A stretch of 64,000 bases of DNA from an uncultured Endomicrobiia bacterium. GTDB lineage: Bacteria > Elusimicrobiota > Endomicrobiia > DTEH01. The notes below the pieces were generated by a model that was not told the DNA's origin, made no database searches, and saw only the letters and a list, made by a program, of their open reading frames with translations. This document shows positions 45,992 to 55,501 of the stretch, in pieces. Numbering within the stretch: the first letter of the stretch is position 1; each line of letters begins with the position of its first letter. Location: assembly GCA_937936785.1 (NCBI GenBank), contig CALDDQ010000012.1, positions 1 to 64,000 of the forward strand. The letters run 5' to 3'. Position numbers and translations under genes: made by a program.

Positions 45992-48900
45992 ATGAAAAAA
46001 TATTTTGTTAGGATAATTTTTTGTTTTAGCACAATTTTTTTATTTTTAGTTCAAGTATATACTTATGAATCAATCCAAACTTTAAATTATAAAACGCAGA
46101 TAGCTTCCTTAGAACAACAAATTTTATCAAAAAATAATGAATTAGAAAATACAATAATTCTTTCAGTAGAAACTTTAGCCAGTGTAAATTCTTTTGCTTT
46201 AACAGCATCGGAAGCAGAACGGTTAGCCAATAATAAAAAGACTGTAATTGCGTTAAAATTTGGGTTAGGATCTTCAGGAGATATTATTCCAGCTAAAGCG
46301 TTGATAGATTTTTTAATAAACAAATTTGTTGAACAATTAAACAATGCATCATTTGATATTCAAATACAATATAAAGTGAAAGATGGAGAAATACCTGAAA
46401 TTGCAAAAACAGCTTTTTTACGTGCAAAACAGTATGCAAGAGAGCATGTAAGTAAAATTCAATCTGAAGAAGCCATTGCAGGTCGTGAATTAGAACAAGG
46501 AACAGATAAATATGTCTATCATGAACTTATAGGTTATGCTAAAGGTCTTTTAGAAGAAAAAAACAAATTTCAGCAGCAATACCAAACTTTAAAAACACAG
46601 ATTACAAAACTAAAATCTGAGTTAGATAACTTAAAAAAATCGCTGTTGGATAAAAAAAATTTGTTAAGCGAACAACAAAAAAGTGATGATTTATATCTGC
46701 AAATGAAAACCGAAATTGAAAAACAAAAAATGCTGGAAGAAGAACGTCAAAGACAATTAGATCAGCAAACATATCAACAGATAAAATCTGGGATAACAGA
46801 TGCTTCAGCAATAGATTTGTCCACAGAAATTCAGGAGATGGAAACTGTTGCTAACAAGTTAAAAAATAATGCTATATCTTATGCAACTTTTGAAACTGCA
46901 TTAAGTTTTATTGTACTTAGAGCAAAAAATAAAACACAAAATGTATCATTGGTTTCACCCAAAGGTCTTTCAGAAAAAGAAGAAGTAGAATGGAAAAAAC
47001 AACAATATAAAATTTTAGATTCTAAACTTAAAACGTTCTTAGAAAGATTAAAAGAGATAGAGAACAGTTTAGAGAAAGAGAAAATTAAACATATAGAAGA
47101 AATAAAAAAAATAGTAGAAGAAGCCAATAAAATTTTTTACAAGGACAACAAAGATGTTTTGTTAGAATATAAAAATCAGTTAGAAACTCAAGTGCCAAAG
47201 TTTGAGAATAGATTATATCAGTCAAAATATACACGATTGGTAGATGATATAGATGAAAGAATAAAAATTTTAAAAGATATGTTAAAAGATTTGCCTAAAG
47301 ATAGAAATGAAACCATGGCAATAAAAGAATATTATAATAATGCAAATAAGAAATATAATGATTTTAGAAAAGTTTTAATTAAAGAATATAACAAGGTGGT
47401 AACTAAAGTTAATGAATATATTAAAAAAAATTTTAATATTTTAAGTTATCCAACAACAATTGGATATTCCACAATAGAATATATAGCAGAAAATGATATA
47501 AAAATTTTTCCTGACAATTATGATGAACTAATAAAGTCTTATGATCAAAAAGAGAGAGAAATAAAAAACGAAATTCAAGAATTAGAAAATATTAGTACAG
47601 ATTTGAAATCTATCAGCGATAAACTAACTTCAACAAATTTAAGGTATTCAAATGTCAGAAAAAATATGGATGATTCCGTATCAACTTTTTTGGGGATAAA
47701 AGATACCATAAAAAATATGGAAGAAAAAATACTCTTGTTATCCAAAGAACGTGATTCGTATGTAAAAGAATTAGAAAAAATTAAAGAGAATTATATCGGA
47801 ATCCAAATTTTAACTTCAATGAAAAAACAGGAATATGGTTCGATACAACATGTTTCTCTCAGGCTTGGGGACATTGCATCTACAGTTTTAGGTTACATAA
47901 AAGAAGTTGATAAATTCATAGATTTTGCAAAAGAAAAAAATGATCCAAAAGTTTATCAGGTAGGCCCTGTGATTTTTAGGTATAAAAAATTTGTTGAAGA
48001 ATTTAAAAAAGAAGAAAATGTTTTGAGGACTGATTTAGAAAAATACTTAGATTTGTTAAAAAAAATTAAAATAGATTTTATAAATGTTTATACTCGTAGT
48101 CCTGAAAGTTTAATCACAGAGCCAAACACATCAAAATATTTTACAAAAAGTAAAATACCGCGTTTTGATAATGATAAATTTTATAAAGAATTAAATTCTG
48201 TATTATCAATCAAGAAAACCGATTTTAACTATTTTAATGATTACAACAGAGATTTTATTGCAGATGAAACAATCACAAATCTACGTAATCAAATTGTTGA
48301 GACAATGAACGAAATTTACAAACTTGTTGGGGAGATAGGGATAAAATTTGAACCTGCAAAAGTAATATCCTTATACATAGACAATCAACCAGTTACTGAA
48401 GGAACTAAATATGATACAATAACAATTTATCGTAAAGAAAGACAAACAGATAATTTAGATATTAAATTAATTGTTGATAGACCACAAAATGTTAAAGATG
48501 TAGAATTAAGTGTTGATGGTGGGATAACATATAAAAGAGGAATTCTTGATTTTAACGGTAAAGAATTTATTGGAAGTGTAGAGTTAGTGCCAAACAAAAC
48601 TGTTGAGATAAAGTTAAAAATTAACCAAAAGTTTGCACAAGATTATGTTGAACACCCACGTTTTGGGAAAGGGTTTACTTATTTTTATTCTACTGAAGAT
48701 CCACAAAAAGATATAGAAGAGATGTTACAAGATTTGATTTTTTCATATGAAACAAAATCCCAATTTAGTTTTATGAAAAATATTTCAGAAAATTTTGTTG
48801 GACAATATGAAAATATGCAAAATGCAATAAAAAAAGATTTTTCTACATATGACAATATAAGAATGAAATTGTATATTGATAACATAGTAATTAGTCCGGG

Positions 48901-49543
48901 TCGCGATACTGCGATGGTAGATGTTCGTTGGGAAAGATCTTGGACAAATGTGCAAACAAACAATCTTGAGGTAGGACAGTTAGGATCTAATAAGATAAAG
49001 CTAGAAAAAGTTCGCGGGAAATGGAAAATATTAGCATACTACGGTACACCAATGTTTGGTACTGCAGTAATTTCGTTAATTGATAATCCAACAGGTGGAA
49101 CTTTTATAAAAACAGATCTAAATAACATTGATACTAACACAAATTTACCAAAATTACCTGTTTATGAAGGACGAAGTTTGAGAAACCACACTGATGGAGG
49201 ATATTTTTTTTCATTTAATAATGACAAGGAATATAGTGTAATGAATGATTCTGTTTTACCGGATTATGAACTTCGTGATTTACAATATAAATTTTCAGAC
49301 AATGAAATTGTTTCATATGATTATGACAAAAGAATTTATGCTGTAGGGATAGGAAATTTGGATTCTGTTATAGAAGCACCTACAAGTGGTTATGAAAAAA
49401 ATGTTCCTGCTATAGTGGGATATGTTTATGTGTTTAAATGTGCAAATGGTAATTATGCCAAGTTTAAAATTACAAGCAAAGATGCTACAAAGATAATTTT
49501 TGATTATGTCTATCAACCAGATGGAAGCAAAAATTTGAGATAG
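45992..49543 (+). CDS. Large secreted coiled-coil protein with Ig-like and NTF2-like C-terminal parts (unrecognised)
   Basis: A signal peptide (IIFCFSTIFLFLVQVYT) opens an 1183-residue protein. About residues 25-50, 185-270 and 340-640 are charged coiled coils (LKTQITKLKSELDNLKKSLLDKKNLLSEQQ). Residues about 60-110 form a short alpha/beta part (KTVIALKFGLGSSGDIIPAKALIDFLINKFVEQL). Near 800-880 lies an Ig-like strand set (DRPQNVKDVELSVDGGITYKRGILDFNGKEFIGSVELVPNKTVEIKLKI). Near 895-1020 the sequence DIEEMLQDLIFSYETKSQFSFMKNISENF ... WKILAYYGTPMFG resembles an NTF2/SnoaL-like fold. AAAGGAG start. The downstream beta-barrel-like gene is 9 nt away, suggesting a two-part envelope system. No family assigned. 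Confidence 0.6.
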   Translation: MKKYFVRIIFCFSTIFLFLVQVYTYESIQTLNYKTQIASLEQQILSKNNELENTIILSVETLASVNSFALTASEAERLANNKKTVIALKFGLGSSGDIIPAKALIDFLINKFVEQLNNASFDIQIQYKVKDGEIPEIAKTAFLRAKQYAREHVSKIQSEEAIAGRELEQGTDKYVYHELIGYAKGLLEEKNKFQQQYQTLKTQITKLKSELDNLKKSLLDKKNLLSEQQKSDDLYLQMKTEIEKQKMLEEERQRQLDQQTYQQIKSGITDASAIDLSTEIQEMETVANKLKNNAISYATFETALSFIVLRAKNKTQNVSLVSPKGLSEKEEVEWKKQQYKILDSKLKTFLERLKEIENSLEKEKIKHIEEIKKIVEEANKIFYKDNKDVLLEYKNQLETQVPKFENRLYQSKYTRLVDDIDERIKILKDMLKDLPKDRNETMAIKEYYNNANKKYNDFRKVLIKEYNKVVTKVNEYIKKNFNILSYPTTIGYSTIEYIAENDIKIFPDNYDELIKSYDQKEREIKNEIQELENISTDLKSISDKLTSTNLRYSNVRKNMDDSVSTFLGIKDTIKNMEEKILLLSKERDSYVKELEKIKENYIGIQILTSMKKQEYGSIQHVSLRLGDIASTVLGYIKEVDKFIDFAKEKNDPKVYQVGPVIFRYKKFVEEFKKEENVLRTDLEKYLDLLKKIKIDFINVYTRSPESLITEPNTSKYFTKSKIPRFDNDKFYKELNSVLSIKKTDFNYFNDYNRDFIADETITNLRNQIVETMNEIYKLVGEIGIKFEPAKVISLYIDNQPVTEGTKYDTITIYRKERQTDNLDIKLIVDRPQNVKDVELSVDGGITYKRGILDFNGKEFIGSVELVPNKTVEIKLKINQKFAQDYVEHPRFGKGFTYFYSTEDPQKDIEEMLQDLIFSYETKSQFSFMKNISENFVGQYENMQNAIKKDFSTYDNIRMKLYIDNIVISPGRDTAMVDVRWERSWTNVQTNNLEVGQLGSNKIKLEKVRGKWKILAYYGTPMFGTAVISLIDNPTGGTFIKTDLNNIDTNTNLPKLPVYEGRSLRNHTDGGYFFSFNNDKEYSVMNDSVLPDYELRDLQYKFSDNEIVSYDYDKRIYAVGIGNLDSVIEAPTSGYEKNVPAIVGYVYVFKCANGNYAKFKITSKDATKIIFDYVYQPDGSKNLR

Positions 49544-49552
49544 AGGGAAAAT

Positions 49553-51142
49553 ATGAACAATTTAAGACAATTAAAAAAAATTTTGGTAAGCTTCATTGTT
49601 ATATTGATATTTAATTATTTAGTTTTTTCTCAATATAGAAAATCTAAAGATGGATTTAGATTTAATTTGGATAGCAGAGTATATACAAATCTAATTTCTG
49701 GTTCTACTGAACAGTCAGTGTTAAAAGAAGGCATTTTCCATGAAGAAGCTTTAATATTAGAATATAATAAAAAATTTATTTCTGGCTTGAATGTAAAATC
49801 CGGAGTTAGTTTTCGTTTTACTAATGATAAACAACTTAGTGGAAATTTACCAGAATTAAGAAATTATTATTTTACAATGTTTGCTGGTGATGAAAGCTAT
49901 TTTTTAAGTTTTGGTAACAATTATGCAAATTATTCAAAGTATGTTTTAGGCCGTAATGTTGAAGGTTTATTAGGAAAGGTTAGGTATGGAAATACACTTT
50001 TTATTCCTGTTTATGGTCAAATAACAAGAGCAGAAAATGATAAAAACTATCAAAGGATAATTTATGGTGTTCGTTCTCAAACAGAATTTAGTAATAAACT
50101 AAGATTTGGTATAAATTATCTAAACACATACGATAATAAAGACAGTGTAAAAACAGACGCATCGATTTTTTCTCAAGAAGAAAATAGTGTGGTTAGTATA
50201 GATGGAAATTTAGATTTTGGAAAACTGTATTTTGAAGGAGAAGTTGCAGGTTCTATATATAACGAACTAAAAAAATCTATTAAAGAAAATGATGTTGCAT
50301 ATAGAATAAAAGGTAAATATAGATATTCCGATTTTAGGGCAGAAGCAGAGTATGAAATTGTAGGAACATCTTTTAGTGCATTATCTGGCTGGGCAATAAA
50401 AGATCGTGTAATAACAAAAGTTCGTTCAGGGTATACATTTTCTCAATGGTTAGATACAGAAGTGGTCTATGAAACGTATCATAATAACTTACAAAATTTT
50501 TTACCTTATAAAGAGATAGCAAGTATTCCGCAAATAAATTTTAATTTTGTGTTTGGGAAAATTTTTGATGCACAGACAAACTATAAAATAAGAAAAGTTT
50601 ATTCTGATGATGCTAACAAAACTATTGATAGAGAAGTTAACACTATTGGTGGAGGAATAAATTTTAAGTTAAAAAAAATTCGGCCATCTGTGAATATAGA
50701 ATGGAACAATAACATTGATCAAAAAAATAATGTTAATAATTATAAAAATTTGTTTACTGAAATTTCTTTAAGGACAACTTTTGGTAATGAAAAAACTTTT
50801 TGGCAATTGTATCCATATTTTGGTTATAGAACAATAACTGACAATTTGGAAATAAATAATAAAAGTGATACAACTACAACAATAATTTTTCGTTTAAACA
50901 CTAGTGCAGGAAAATATTTTGAACTTAATGGTAATTTTTTAAAAATGGTTGCTACAAAAGATATTACAAATAGTAAATCTTTTAGAGACAATATATATTT
51001 TGATATAAAATACAAAATTAAAGGTTCACAAGATAAGATTTTATCTTTAAGTTATACAATAAACGATTGTGAACAACAAACAATTCAGATAGTAAAATAT
51101 TTAGAAAATATTTTTGAAGTAGGGCTGCAGTTAAAATTTTAA
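49553..51142 (+). CDS. Putative outer-membrane beta-barrel protein
   Basis: A signal peptide (ILVSFIVILIFNYLVFSQ) is followed by some 500 residues of alternating strands with aromatic girdles, e.g. LNVKSGVSFRFTND, YFTMFAGDESYFLSFGNN, FGINYLNTYDNKD and YEIVGTSFSALSGW. It ends in an aromatic-rich strand, LENIFEVGLQLKF, with a terminal Phe that fits the BAM recognition signal. 529 residues. It directly follows the large coiled-coil secreted protein. Function unknown; a porin-like or anchor role is plausible. Confidence 0.65.
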   Translation: MNNLRQLKKILVSFIVILIFNYLVFSQYRKSKDGFRFNLDSRVYTNLISGSTEQSVLKEGIFHEEALILEYNKKFISGLNVKSGVSFRFTNDKQLSGNLPELRNYYFTMFAGDESYFLSFGNNYANYSKYVLGRNVEGLLGKVRYGNTLFIPVYGQITRAENDKNYQRIIYGVRSQTEFSNKLRFGINYLNTYDNKDSVKTDASIFSQEENSVVSIDGNLDFGKLYFEGEVAGSIYNELKKSIKENDVAYRIKGKYRYSDFRAEAEYEIVGTSFSALSGWAIKDRVITKVRSGYTFSQWLDTEVVYETYHNNLQNFLPYKEIASIPQINFNFVFGKIFDAQTNYKIRKVYSDDANKTIDREVNTIGGGINFKLKKIRPSVNIEWNNNIDQKNNVNNYKNLFTEISLRTTFGNEKTFWQLYPYFGYRTITDNLEINNKSDTTTTIIFRLNTSAGKYFELNGNFLKMVATKDITNSKSFRDNIYFDIKYKIKGSQDKILSLSYTINDCEQQTIQIVKYLENIFEVGLQLKF

Positions 51143-51168
51143 CATATAAAAAATATTTGTTTTATATA

Positions 51169-51197
51169 TTGACATAGTTAGAATAAAATTATAAAAT
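51169..51197 (+). promoter_or_regulatory. Promoter of the DUF4912-GH57 operon
   Basis: TTGACA (51169-51174), 17-nt spacer, TAAAAT (51192-51197), a full match to the window's best promoter pattern. The leader of about 100 nt ends in GGAGGAGG before the ATG at 51305. Confidence 0.65.
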
Positions 51198-51304
51198 ATA
51201 AGTAAAGTATTAAATTATTTATGTTAATAACTACAAAATTTACTTTCGCTACATTATTGTTTAAATATATTTAAAAACCATAAATATTTATGGAGGAGGA
51301 TTTT

Positions 51305-52198
51305 ATGGAAAATAAACCGACAAGTGGTAGTTTAAGTTCAAAACATGGGCAAGGGCAGCTGTATGCACAACAGTCAGCAATAAATTTGTCATCGACATAT
51401 AACGATACAAAAATATTTTTGTTACCACGAGATCCTGCGTGGTGTTATGCATATTGGGAAGTGTCAGTGGACAAAAAGGATGAATTAGTTAGGAAATATG
51501 GAGATAACAGTTTGTACAATTTATGGTTGCGTGTATATGATGTAACAAGTTTAGATTTTGACGGGACAAATGCACACAGGTATTTTGACATAAAAATTAA
51601 TTCTGAAGCAATAAATTGGTATATAAATGTCCCACAGACAAATCGTAGTTGGTGTGTAGATTTAGGTATAAAACTTTCTGAAGAAAAATTTATTACAATC
51701 GCAAGATCAAACATAGTAGTAATGCCCAGATATGGAGTTTCTGCGCTTACTGATGAACAATGGGCAGTTTTACAGCGCGAGTTTGAACGGTTATTAGAAC
51801 TTTCTGGAGTACAAATGATTGGAAGAAGTTCGTTTGATATAGCAAAATTAATGAAAGAAAGATGGGAAGAATTGTTGGCAATATCTCAGATACACGGGTT
51901 GATAAGTTCAGGTTTTGTTTCTTCGTTTAAAAAGGAACAGAAAGGACAAGAAAAAAATTTTTATTTAGTTGCAGATACAGAACTTATAGTTTATGGTGAA
52001 ACAATGCCAAACGCAAAATTGATAATTCAAAATGAAGAATATAAACTATCTTCAGATGGAAGATTTTCATTAAGGATGGGTCTTCCAGATGGAGTTAAAG
52101 AAATTCCAATAAAAGCTATTTCTGAAGATGGAACAATGGAACGAGAAATTAAATTTACTGTAACTCGTAAAACAGAATGGAACGAGGGAAGTAAATAA
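51305..52198 (+). CDS. DUF4912-domain protein
   Basis: The track's ATG at 51290 lies before the ribosome site GGAGGAGG; the ATG at 51305 (MENKPTSG) follows it and is preferred. Residues about 40-150 are the DUF4912 domain (LPRDPAWCYAYWEVSVDKKDELVRKYGDNSLYNLWLRVYDVT ... EAINWYINVPQTNRSWCVDLGI). The C-terminus has a helical part and a beta domain (LVADTELIVYGETMPNAKLIIQNEEYKLSSDGRFSLRMGLPDG) resembling a bacterial Ig-like/transthyretin module. DUF4912 genes often sit next to GH57 glucan enzymes, as here, so a role in glucan recognition or regulation is likely. Confidence 0.85.
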   Translation: MENKPTSGSLSSKHGQGQLYAQQSAINLSSTYNDTKIFLLPRDPAWCYAYWEVSVDKKDELVRKYGDNSLYNLWLRVYDVTSLDFDGTNAHRYFDIKINSEAINWYINVPQTNRSWCVDLGIKLSEEKFITIARSNIVVMPRYGVSALTDEQWAVLQREFERLLELSGVQMIGRSSFDIAKLMKERWEELLAISQIHGLISSGFVSSFKKEQKGQEKNFYLVADTELIVYGETMPNAKLIIQNEEYKLSSDGRFSLRMGLPDGVKEIPIKAISEDGTMEREIKFTVTRKTEWNEGSK

Positions 52199-52254
52199 AA
52201 AAGCATTGATTAGATATAAGAATTTAAACATAATGATTTAATAGGAGAAACAAT

Positions 52255-53841
52255 ATGCCACAAGGTTATTGGTGTTTAGTATTGCATAATCATTTACCAT
52301 ATGTAAGACATCCTGAGTATGAAGATTTTTTGGAAGAAGATTGGTTTTATGAAGCCATGTCAGAGACATATATTCCAATTTTGAACATTATGGAAAATCT
52401 TTTAAAAGATGGGATAGATTTTCGTATAACGATGTCATTAACACCTCCTTTGTGTAATATGATGGCTGACAAGTTGTTACAAGATAGGTACTATAACAAA
52501 TTATCAAAACTTATAGAACTTTCCGAAAAAGAAGTTTGGCGGTTAAAAGATAGAGAACCATTCTATACTACAGCTAAAATGTATGAACAGAATTTTAAAA
52601 TTTGTATGCGAGTTTATGAAAAGTATAATAGGAATATTTTGTCAGCATACAAAAATTTACAAGATAGTGGTAAGTTAGAAATAATAACTTGTAATGCAAC
52701 ACACGGTTTTTTGCCATTGATGTCTAACGATAGGGTTCGTCGTGCTCAGATTCGTATGGCAGTAAAAGATTATAATACAAAATTTGGTAGAAATCCGAGA
52801 GGGATCTGGCTTGCAGAATGTGCATATACTTATGGAGTGGATAAAATTTTAAAAGAAAATGAGATACAATTTTTTTTCATTGAAGCACATGGAATTTTGT
52901 ATGGAGAACCAAGACCAAGATATGGTGTTTTTGCACCGGTTTATACTCCCAGTGGTGTAGCAGTTTTTGCGCGTGACATGGAAACTGCACATCAAGTATG
53001 GTCAGCTGACGTTGGTTATCCCGGGGATCCTGATTATAGGGAATTTTATCGTGATATAGGATATGATACGGAATATGAATATATAAAACCATATTTGCAC
53101 CAGGATGGTGTTAGACGAAATATTGGGATAAAATATTATCGTGTAACAGGAAGAGTTGGGTTAGATAAAAAAGAACCTTATAATGTTCATTGGGCAATGG
53201 AAAAAGCAGCTTCACACGCAGGAAATTTTATGTTTAATAGAGAACATCAAATAAGATATTTAAGAAATATTTTTGATAGAGAACCAATAGTAGTGTCAAT
53301 GTACGATGCAGAACTTTATGGTCATTGGTGGTACGAGGGTCCAAAATTCCTAGATTATTTATTTAGAAAGATTCACTATGACCAGGATATTTTTAAAACA
53401 ATTTTGCCAACAGAATATTTGCAGATGTATTCAAGAAATCAAATACAAAATCCTTCTGCATCATCGTGGGGTGACAAAGGATATTTTGAAGTTTGGTTGA
53501 ACGGAACTAATGACTGGATTTATAGACATTTACACAAGTGTGAAGAACTAATGTGTGCTGCTGTGGATAGGTTTAATAAAGATAACATAGACCAGTTGAC
53601 ACAACGAGTTTTAAACCAGTTGTCACGCGAGTTGTTATTAGCTCAATCTTCCGATTGGGCGTTTATAATGACTACTGGAACTATGGTAGAATATGCACAG
53701 AAACGCACCAGAGACCATATCTCAAATTTTCAAACCTTATATTACCAACTGATAGAAAACCGAATTGATCACGGGTTTTTAAATTGGTTAGAATACAAAA
53801 ACAACATTTTTCCTGACATAGACTATAAGATTTATCTTTAG
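52255..53841 (+). CDS. GH57 1,4-alpha-glucan branching enzyme (DUF1957 type)
   Basis: 528 residues: GYWCLVLHNHLPYVRHPEYEDFLEEDWFYEAMSETYIPIL opens the GH57 barrel. GIWLAECAYTYGVD holds the catalytic Glu, and VVSMYDAELYGHWWYEGP the catalytic Asp. The C-terminal helical domain (SSWGDKGYFEVWLNGTNDWIYRHLHKCEELM ... AQSSDWAFIMTTGTMVEYA) matches TK1436/TTHA1902-type branching enzymes. It makes alpha-1,6 branches in glycogen. AGGAGA start. It forms an operon with DUF4912, and glgP lies further upstream. Confidence 0.92.
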   Translation: MPQGYWCLVLHNHLPYVRHPEYEDFLEEDWFYEAMSETYIPILNIMENLLKDGIDFRITMSLTPPLCNMMADKLLQDRYYNKLSKLIELSEKEVWRLKDREPFYTTAKMYEQNFKICMRVYEKYNRNILSAYKNLQDSGKLEIITCNATHGFLPLMSNDRVRRAQIRMAVKDYNTKFGRNPRGIWLAECAYTYGVDKILKENEIQFFFIEAHGILYGEPRPRYGVFAPVYTPSGVAVFARDMETAHQVWSADVGYPGDPDYREFYRDIGYDTEYEYIKPYLHQDGVRRNIGIKYYRVTGRVGLDKKEPYNVHWAMEKAASHAGNFMFNREHQIRYLRNIFDREPIVVSMYDAELYGHWWYEGPKFLDYLFRKIHYDQDIFKTILPTEYLQMYSRNQIQNPSASSWGDKGYFEVWLNGTNDWIYRHLHKCEELMCAAVDRFNKDNIDQLTQRVLNQLSRELLLAQSSDWAFIMTTGTMVEYAQKRTRDHISNFQTLYYQLIENRIDHGFLNWLEYKNNIFPDIDYKIYL

Positions 53842-53903
53842 TTTTTCATAAATATAGTAGCAAAAATTTTTAATTTAACACTTAATTTGTGTAGGGATAT
53901 AAT

Positions 53904-54494
53904 TTAACTATTTTTGCTAGAAACCAATTTTTGTCTAACAGTAGAAAAAAAATCAATACTTTCTTTAAGTTTATAATCAGGATATGTCCAATTAAATGGA
54001 TGAAACTTTTGGTTAAAAAACATTAAAGTATTTTCAGCATATATACCTTCTGCAAGATAAATTCTGTGAGAGTAATTTTTTGTAGTAAACAGAACAAGTT
54101 TTGCTGCGTCAACATATCCAGGGTCAATGTTAACTTTTCGCAAACCTTCTTTGTCTGAAAACAAATTTTTTTCAATAATATTAGTTAAAAGTTTTATTTT
54201 CCAAAGTTGTTCAATACTGTGATTAGGTTCAAAACTTATCCAATAACGTAAAATATTTTTCCCAAACTCTTTTTCATAATAATCTGTAAAGTCAAAATAA
54301 AAAATCTCGCTCTGGAAATCAATTTTTAGTCCGACAAATAATTCACAGCAGTTTAGTTGTTCAACTATTTTAGAATTTATTATATCAACTATCTCGGATA
54401 TATTATTTTTTTTAAACTTTTCTATTGTCCAATTTTTAGAAAACAGTATTCCACAAATAATTTTGATTTTGTTAGGTATAACAAGTTTTCCCAT
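53904..54494 (-). CDS. DUF4416-family protein
   Basis: 196 residues carrying the family signature FYFDFTDYYEKEFGKNILRYWISFEPNHS, LRKVNIDPGYVDAAKLVLFTTKNYSHRIYLAEGIYAENTLMFFNQ and the tail FNWTYPDYK. The conserved pattern (TDYY, DPGY, KLVLxTTK, YAE) is specific, but no activity is known. It converges on the GH57 gene and diverges from the second ECF sigma gene, with a promoter 9 nt from its ATG. Confidence 0.88.
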   Translation of the reverse strand: MGKLVIPNKIKIICGILFSKNWTIEKFKKNNISEIVDIINSKIVEQLNCCELFVGLKIDFQSEIFYFDFTDYYEKEFGKNILRYWISFEPNHSIEQLWKIKLLTNIIEKNLFSDKEGLRKVNIDPGYVDAAKLVLFTTKNYSHRIYLAEGIYAENTLMFFNQKFHPFNWTYPDYKLKESIDFFSTVRQKLVSSKNS

Positions 54495-54503
54495 AACAAT
54501 AAA

Positions 54504-54532
54504 ACTTTACCAAAATAAATATAATATTTCAA
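54504..54532 (-). promoter_or_regulatory. Promoter of the DUF4416 gene, nearly leaderless
   Basis: TTGAAA (54532-54527), 17-nt spacer, TAAAGT (54509-54504). The -10 ends 9 nt before the ATG at 54494, and no ribosome site is present. Confidence 0.45.
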
Positions 54533-54549
54533 CAAAAAAATAAAAAATA

Positions 54550-54578
54550 TTGACTATAAAAGGTTAATTTTATAATTA
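54550..54578 (+). promoter_or_regulatory. Promoter of the ECF sigma / V-ATPase operon, leaderless position
   Basis: TTGACT (54550-54555), 17-nt spacer, TAATTA (54573-54578). The ATG at 54586 is 7 nt beyond the -10 box, so transcription should start at the start codon. No Shine-Dalgarno sequence. Confidence 0.45.
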
Positions 54579-54585
54579 AAAAAAT

Positions 54586-55230
54586 ATGAATACCACAATT
54601 GTTACAAATAAATGGAATACTATTGATGACCAACTTGTTACAAAAGCGCAGGAAGGAGATTCTAAATCTTTAGAACAGTTAATTAAGCGTTATGAAGATA
54701 AGATTTATAATTTAGCATATAGAATATTAGGAGATGAAAACGAGGCATATGATGTGTTGCAAGAAACTTCAATGAGTGTATTTCAACATTTAAATGAATT
54801 TAAAAAAAAGTCAAACTTTTCTACCTGGATTTATAGAATAGCAATAAACGCTGCTTTAATGAAAAAACGCAGACACAAACCGCAGTTGGTATCTACAGAT
54901 AGTTCGGATAATATTTCTCAATTTATGGATATTGAAAAAATAAAAAATATCAGAGATTGGTCTTCTGATCCTGTGCTAAATATGGAAAATAAAGAATTGA
55001 GAAAAGTTTTGGACGAATCGTTACAAAAAATTCCAGAAAAATATCGTAGTGCAGTTGTGTTAAAAGATTTAGAAGATCGGTCATTGGAAGAAGTAGCAAA
55101 AATTTTAAACATATCAGTGCCAGCAGTAAAATCACGTTTGCACCGTGCACGGATGATATTAAGGTTCTTGTTAGAAAAATATGTTAAACAAGTTTATGGT
55201 TCTAAAATAAACAAAAAATTATCAAACTAA
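54586..55230 (+). CDS. ECF-type sigma-70 factor (second copy)
   Basis: 214 residues with region 2 (LVTKAQEGDSKSLEQLIKRYEDKIYNLAYRILGDENEAYDVLQETSMSVFQHLNEFKKKSNFSTWIYRIAINAALMKKR) and region 4 (LQKIPEKYRSAVVLKDLEDRSLEEVAKILNISVPAVKSRLHRARMILRFLL). It is a closer match to standard RpoE/SigW-like factors than the copy at 3.1 kb. The anti-sigma gene follows 13 nt later, and that gene overlaps the first V-ATPase-related gene, so one transcript probably carries sigma factor, anti-sigma factor and ATPase. Confidence 0.92.
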   Translation: MNTTIVTNKWNTIDDQLVTKAQEGDSKSLEQLIKRYEDKIYNLAYRILGDENEAYDVLQETSMSVFQHLNEFKKKSNFSTWIYRIAINAALMKKRRHKPQLVSTDSSDNISQFMDIEKIKNIRDWSSDPVLNMENKELRKVLDESLQKIPEKYRSAVVLKDLEDRSLEEVAKILNISVPAVKSRLHRARMILRFLLEKYVKQVYGSKINKKLSN

Positions 55231-55243
55231 ATACGAGAAAAAA

Positions 55244-55501
55244 ATGGTAGGATGTAAAGGCATAATCTATAAATTAACAGAAATGGTTGATCATGATATT
55301 GAGCAAGAAATTTATGAAGAGATTCTTGAACACATAGAACATTGTGACAAATGTTTTGCATTGTATAATACGTTTGTTAAAACGATATCATTATGCCATA
55401 ATATGGAAAAAATAAAACTTCCTAAAAAAAAGAAAAAAGATTTTCATCGTTGGATACATATTGAAGTTAGCCGTGTTGTAGTAAAAAAGTATAGGTGGTA
55501 A
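55244..55501 (+). CDS. Small zinc-finger anti-sigma factor without membrane segment
   Basis: 85 residues. IEQEIYEEILEHIEHCDKCFALYNTF gives the His-x3-Cys-x2-Cys motif of zf-HC2 anti-sigma domains, with an upstream Cys in MVGCKGII. No hydrophobic helix follows, only a basic tail (KKKKKDFHRWIHIEVSRVVVKKYRW), so the signal is probably cytoplasmic, such as a redox change at zinc. It overlaps the next gene by 7 nt. Confidence 0.78.
   Translation: MVGCKGIIYKLTEMVDHDIEQEIYEEILEHIEHCDKCFALYNTFVKTISLCHNMEKIKLPKKKKKDFHRWIHIEVSRVVVKKYRW

Noticed and set aside
53858-53919. Inverted repeat TAGCAAAAAT / ATTTTTGCTA between the converging GH57 and DUF4416 genes as a terminator.
   Set aside because: The arms are AT-rich and separated by 42 nt, and the second lies in coding sequence; too weak to call.
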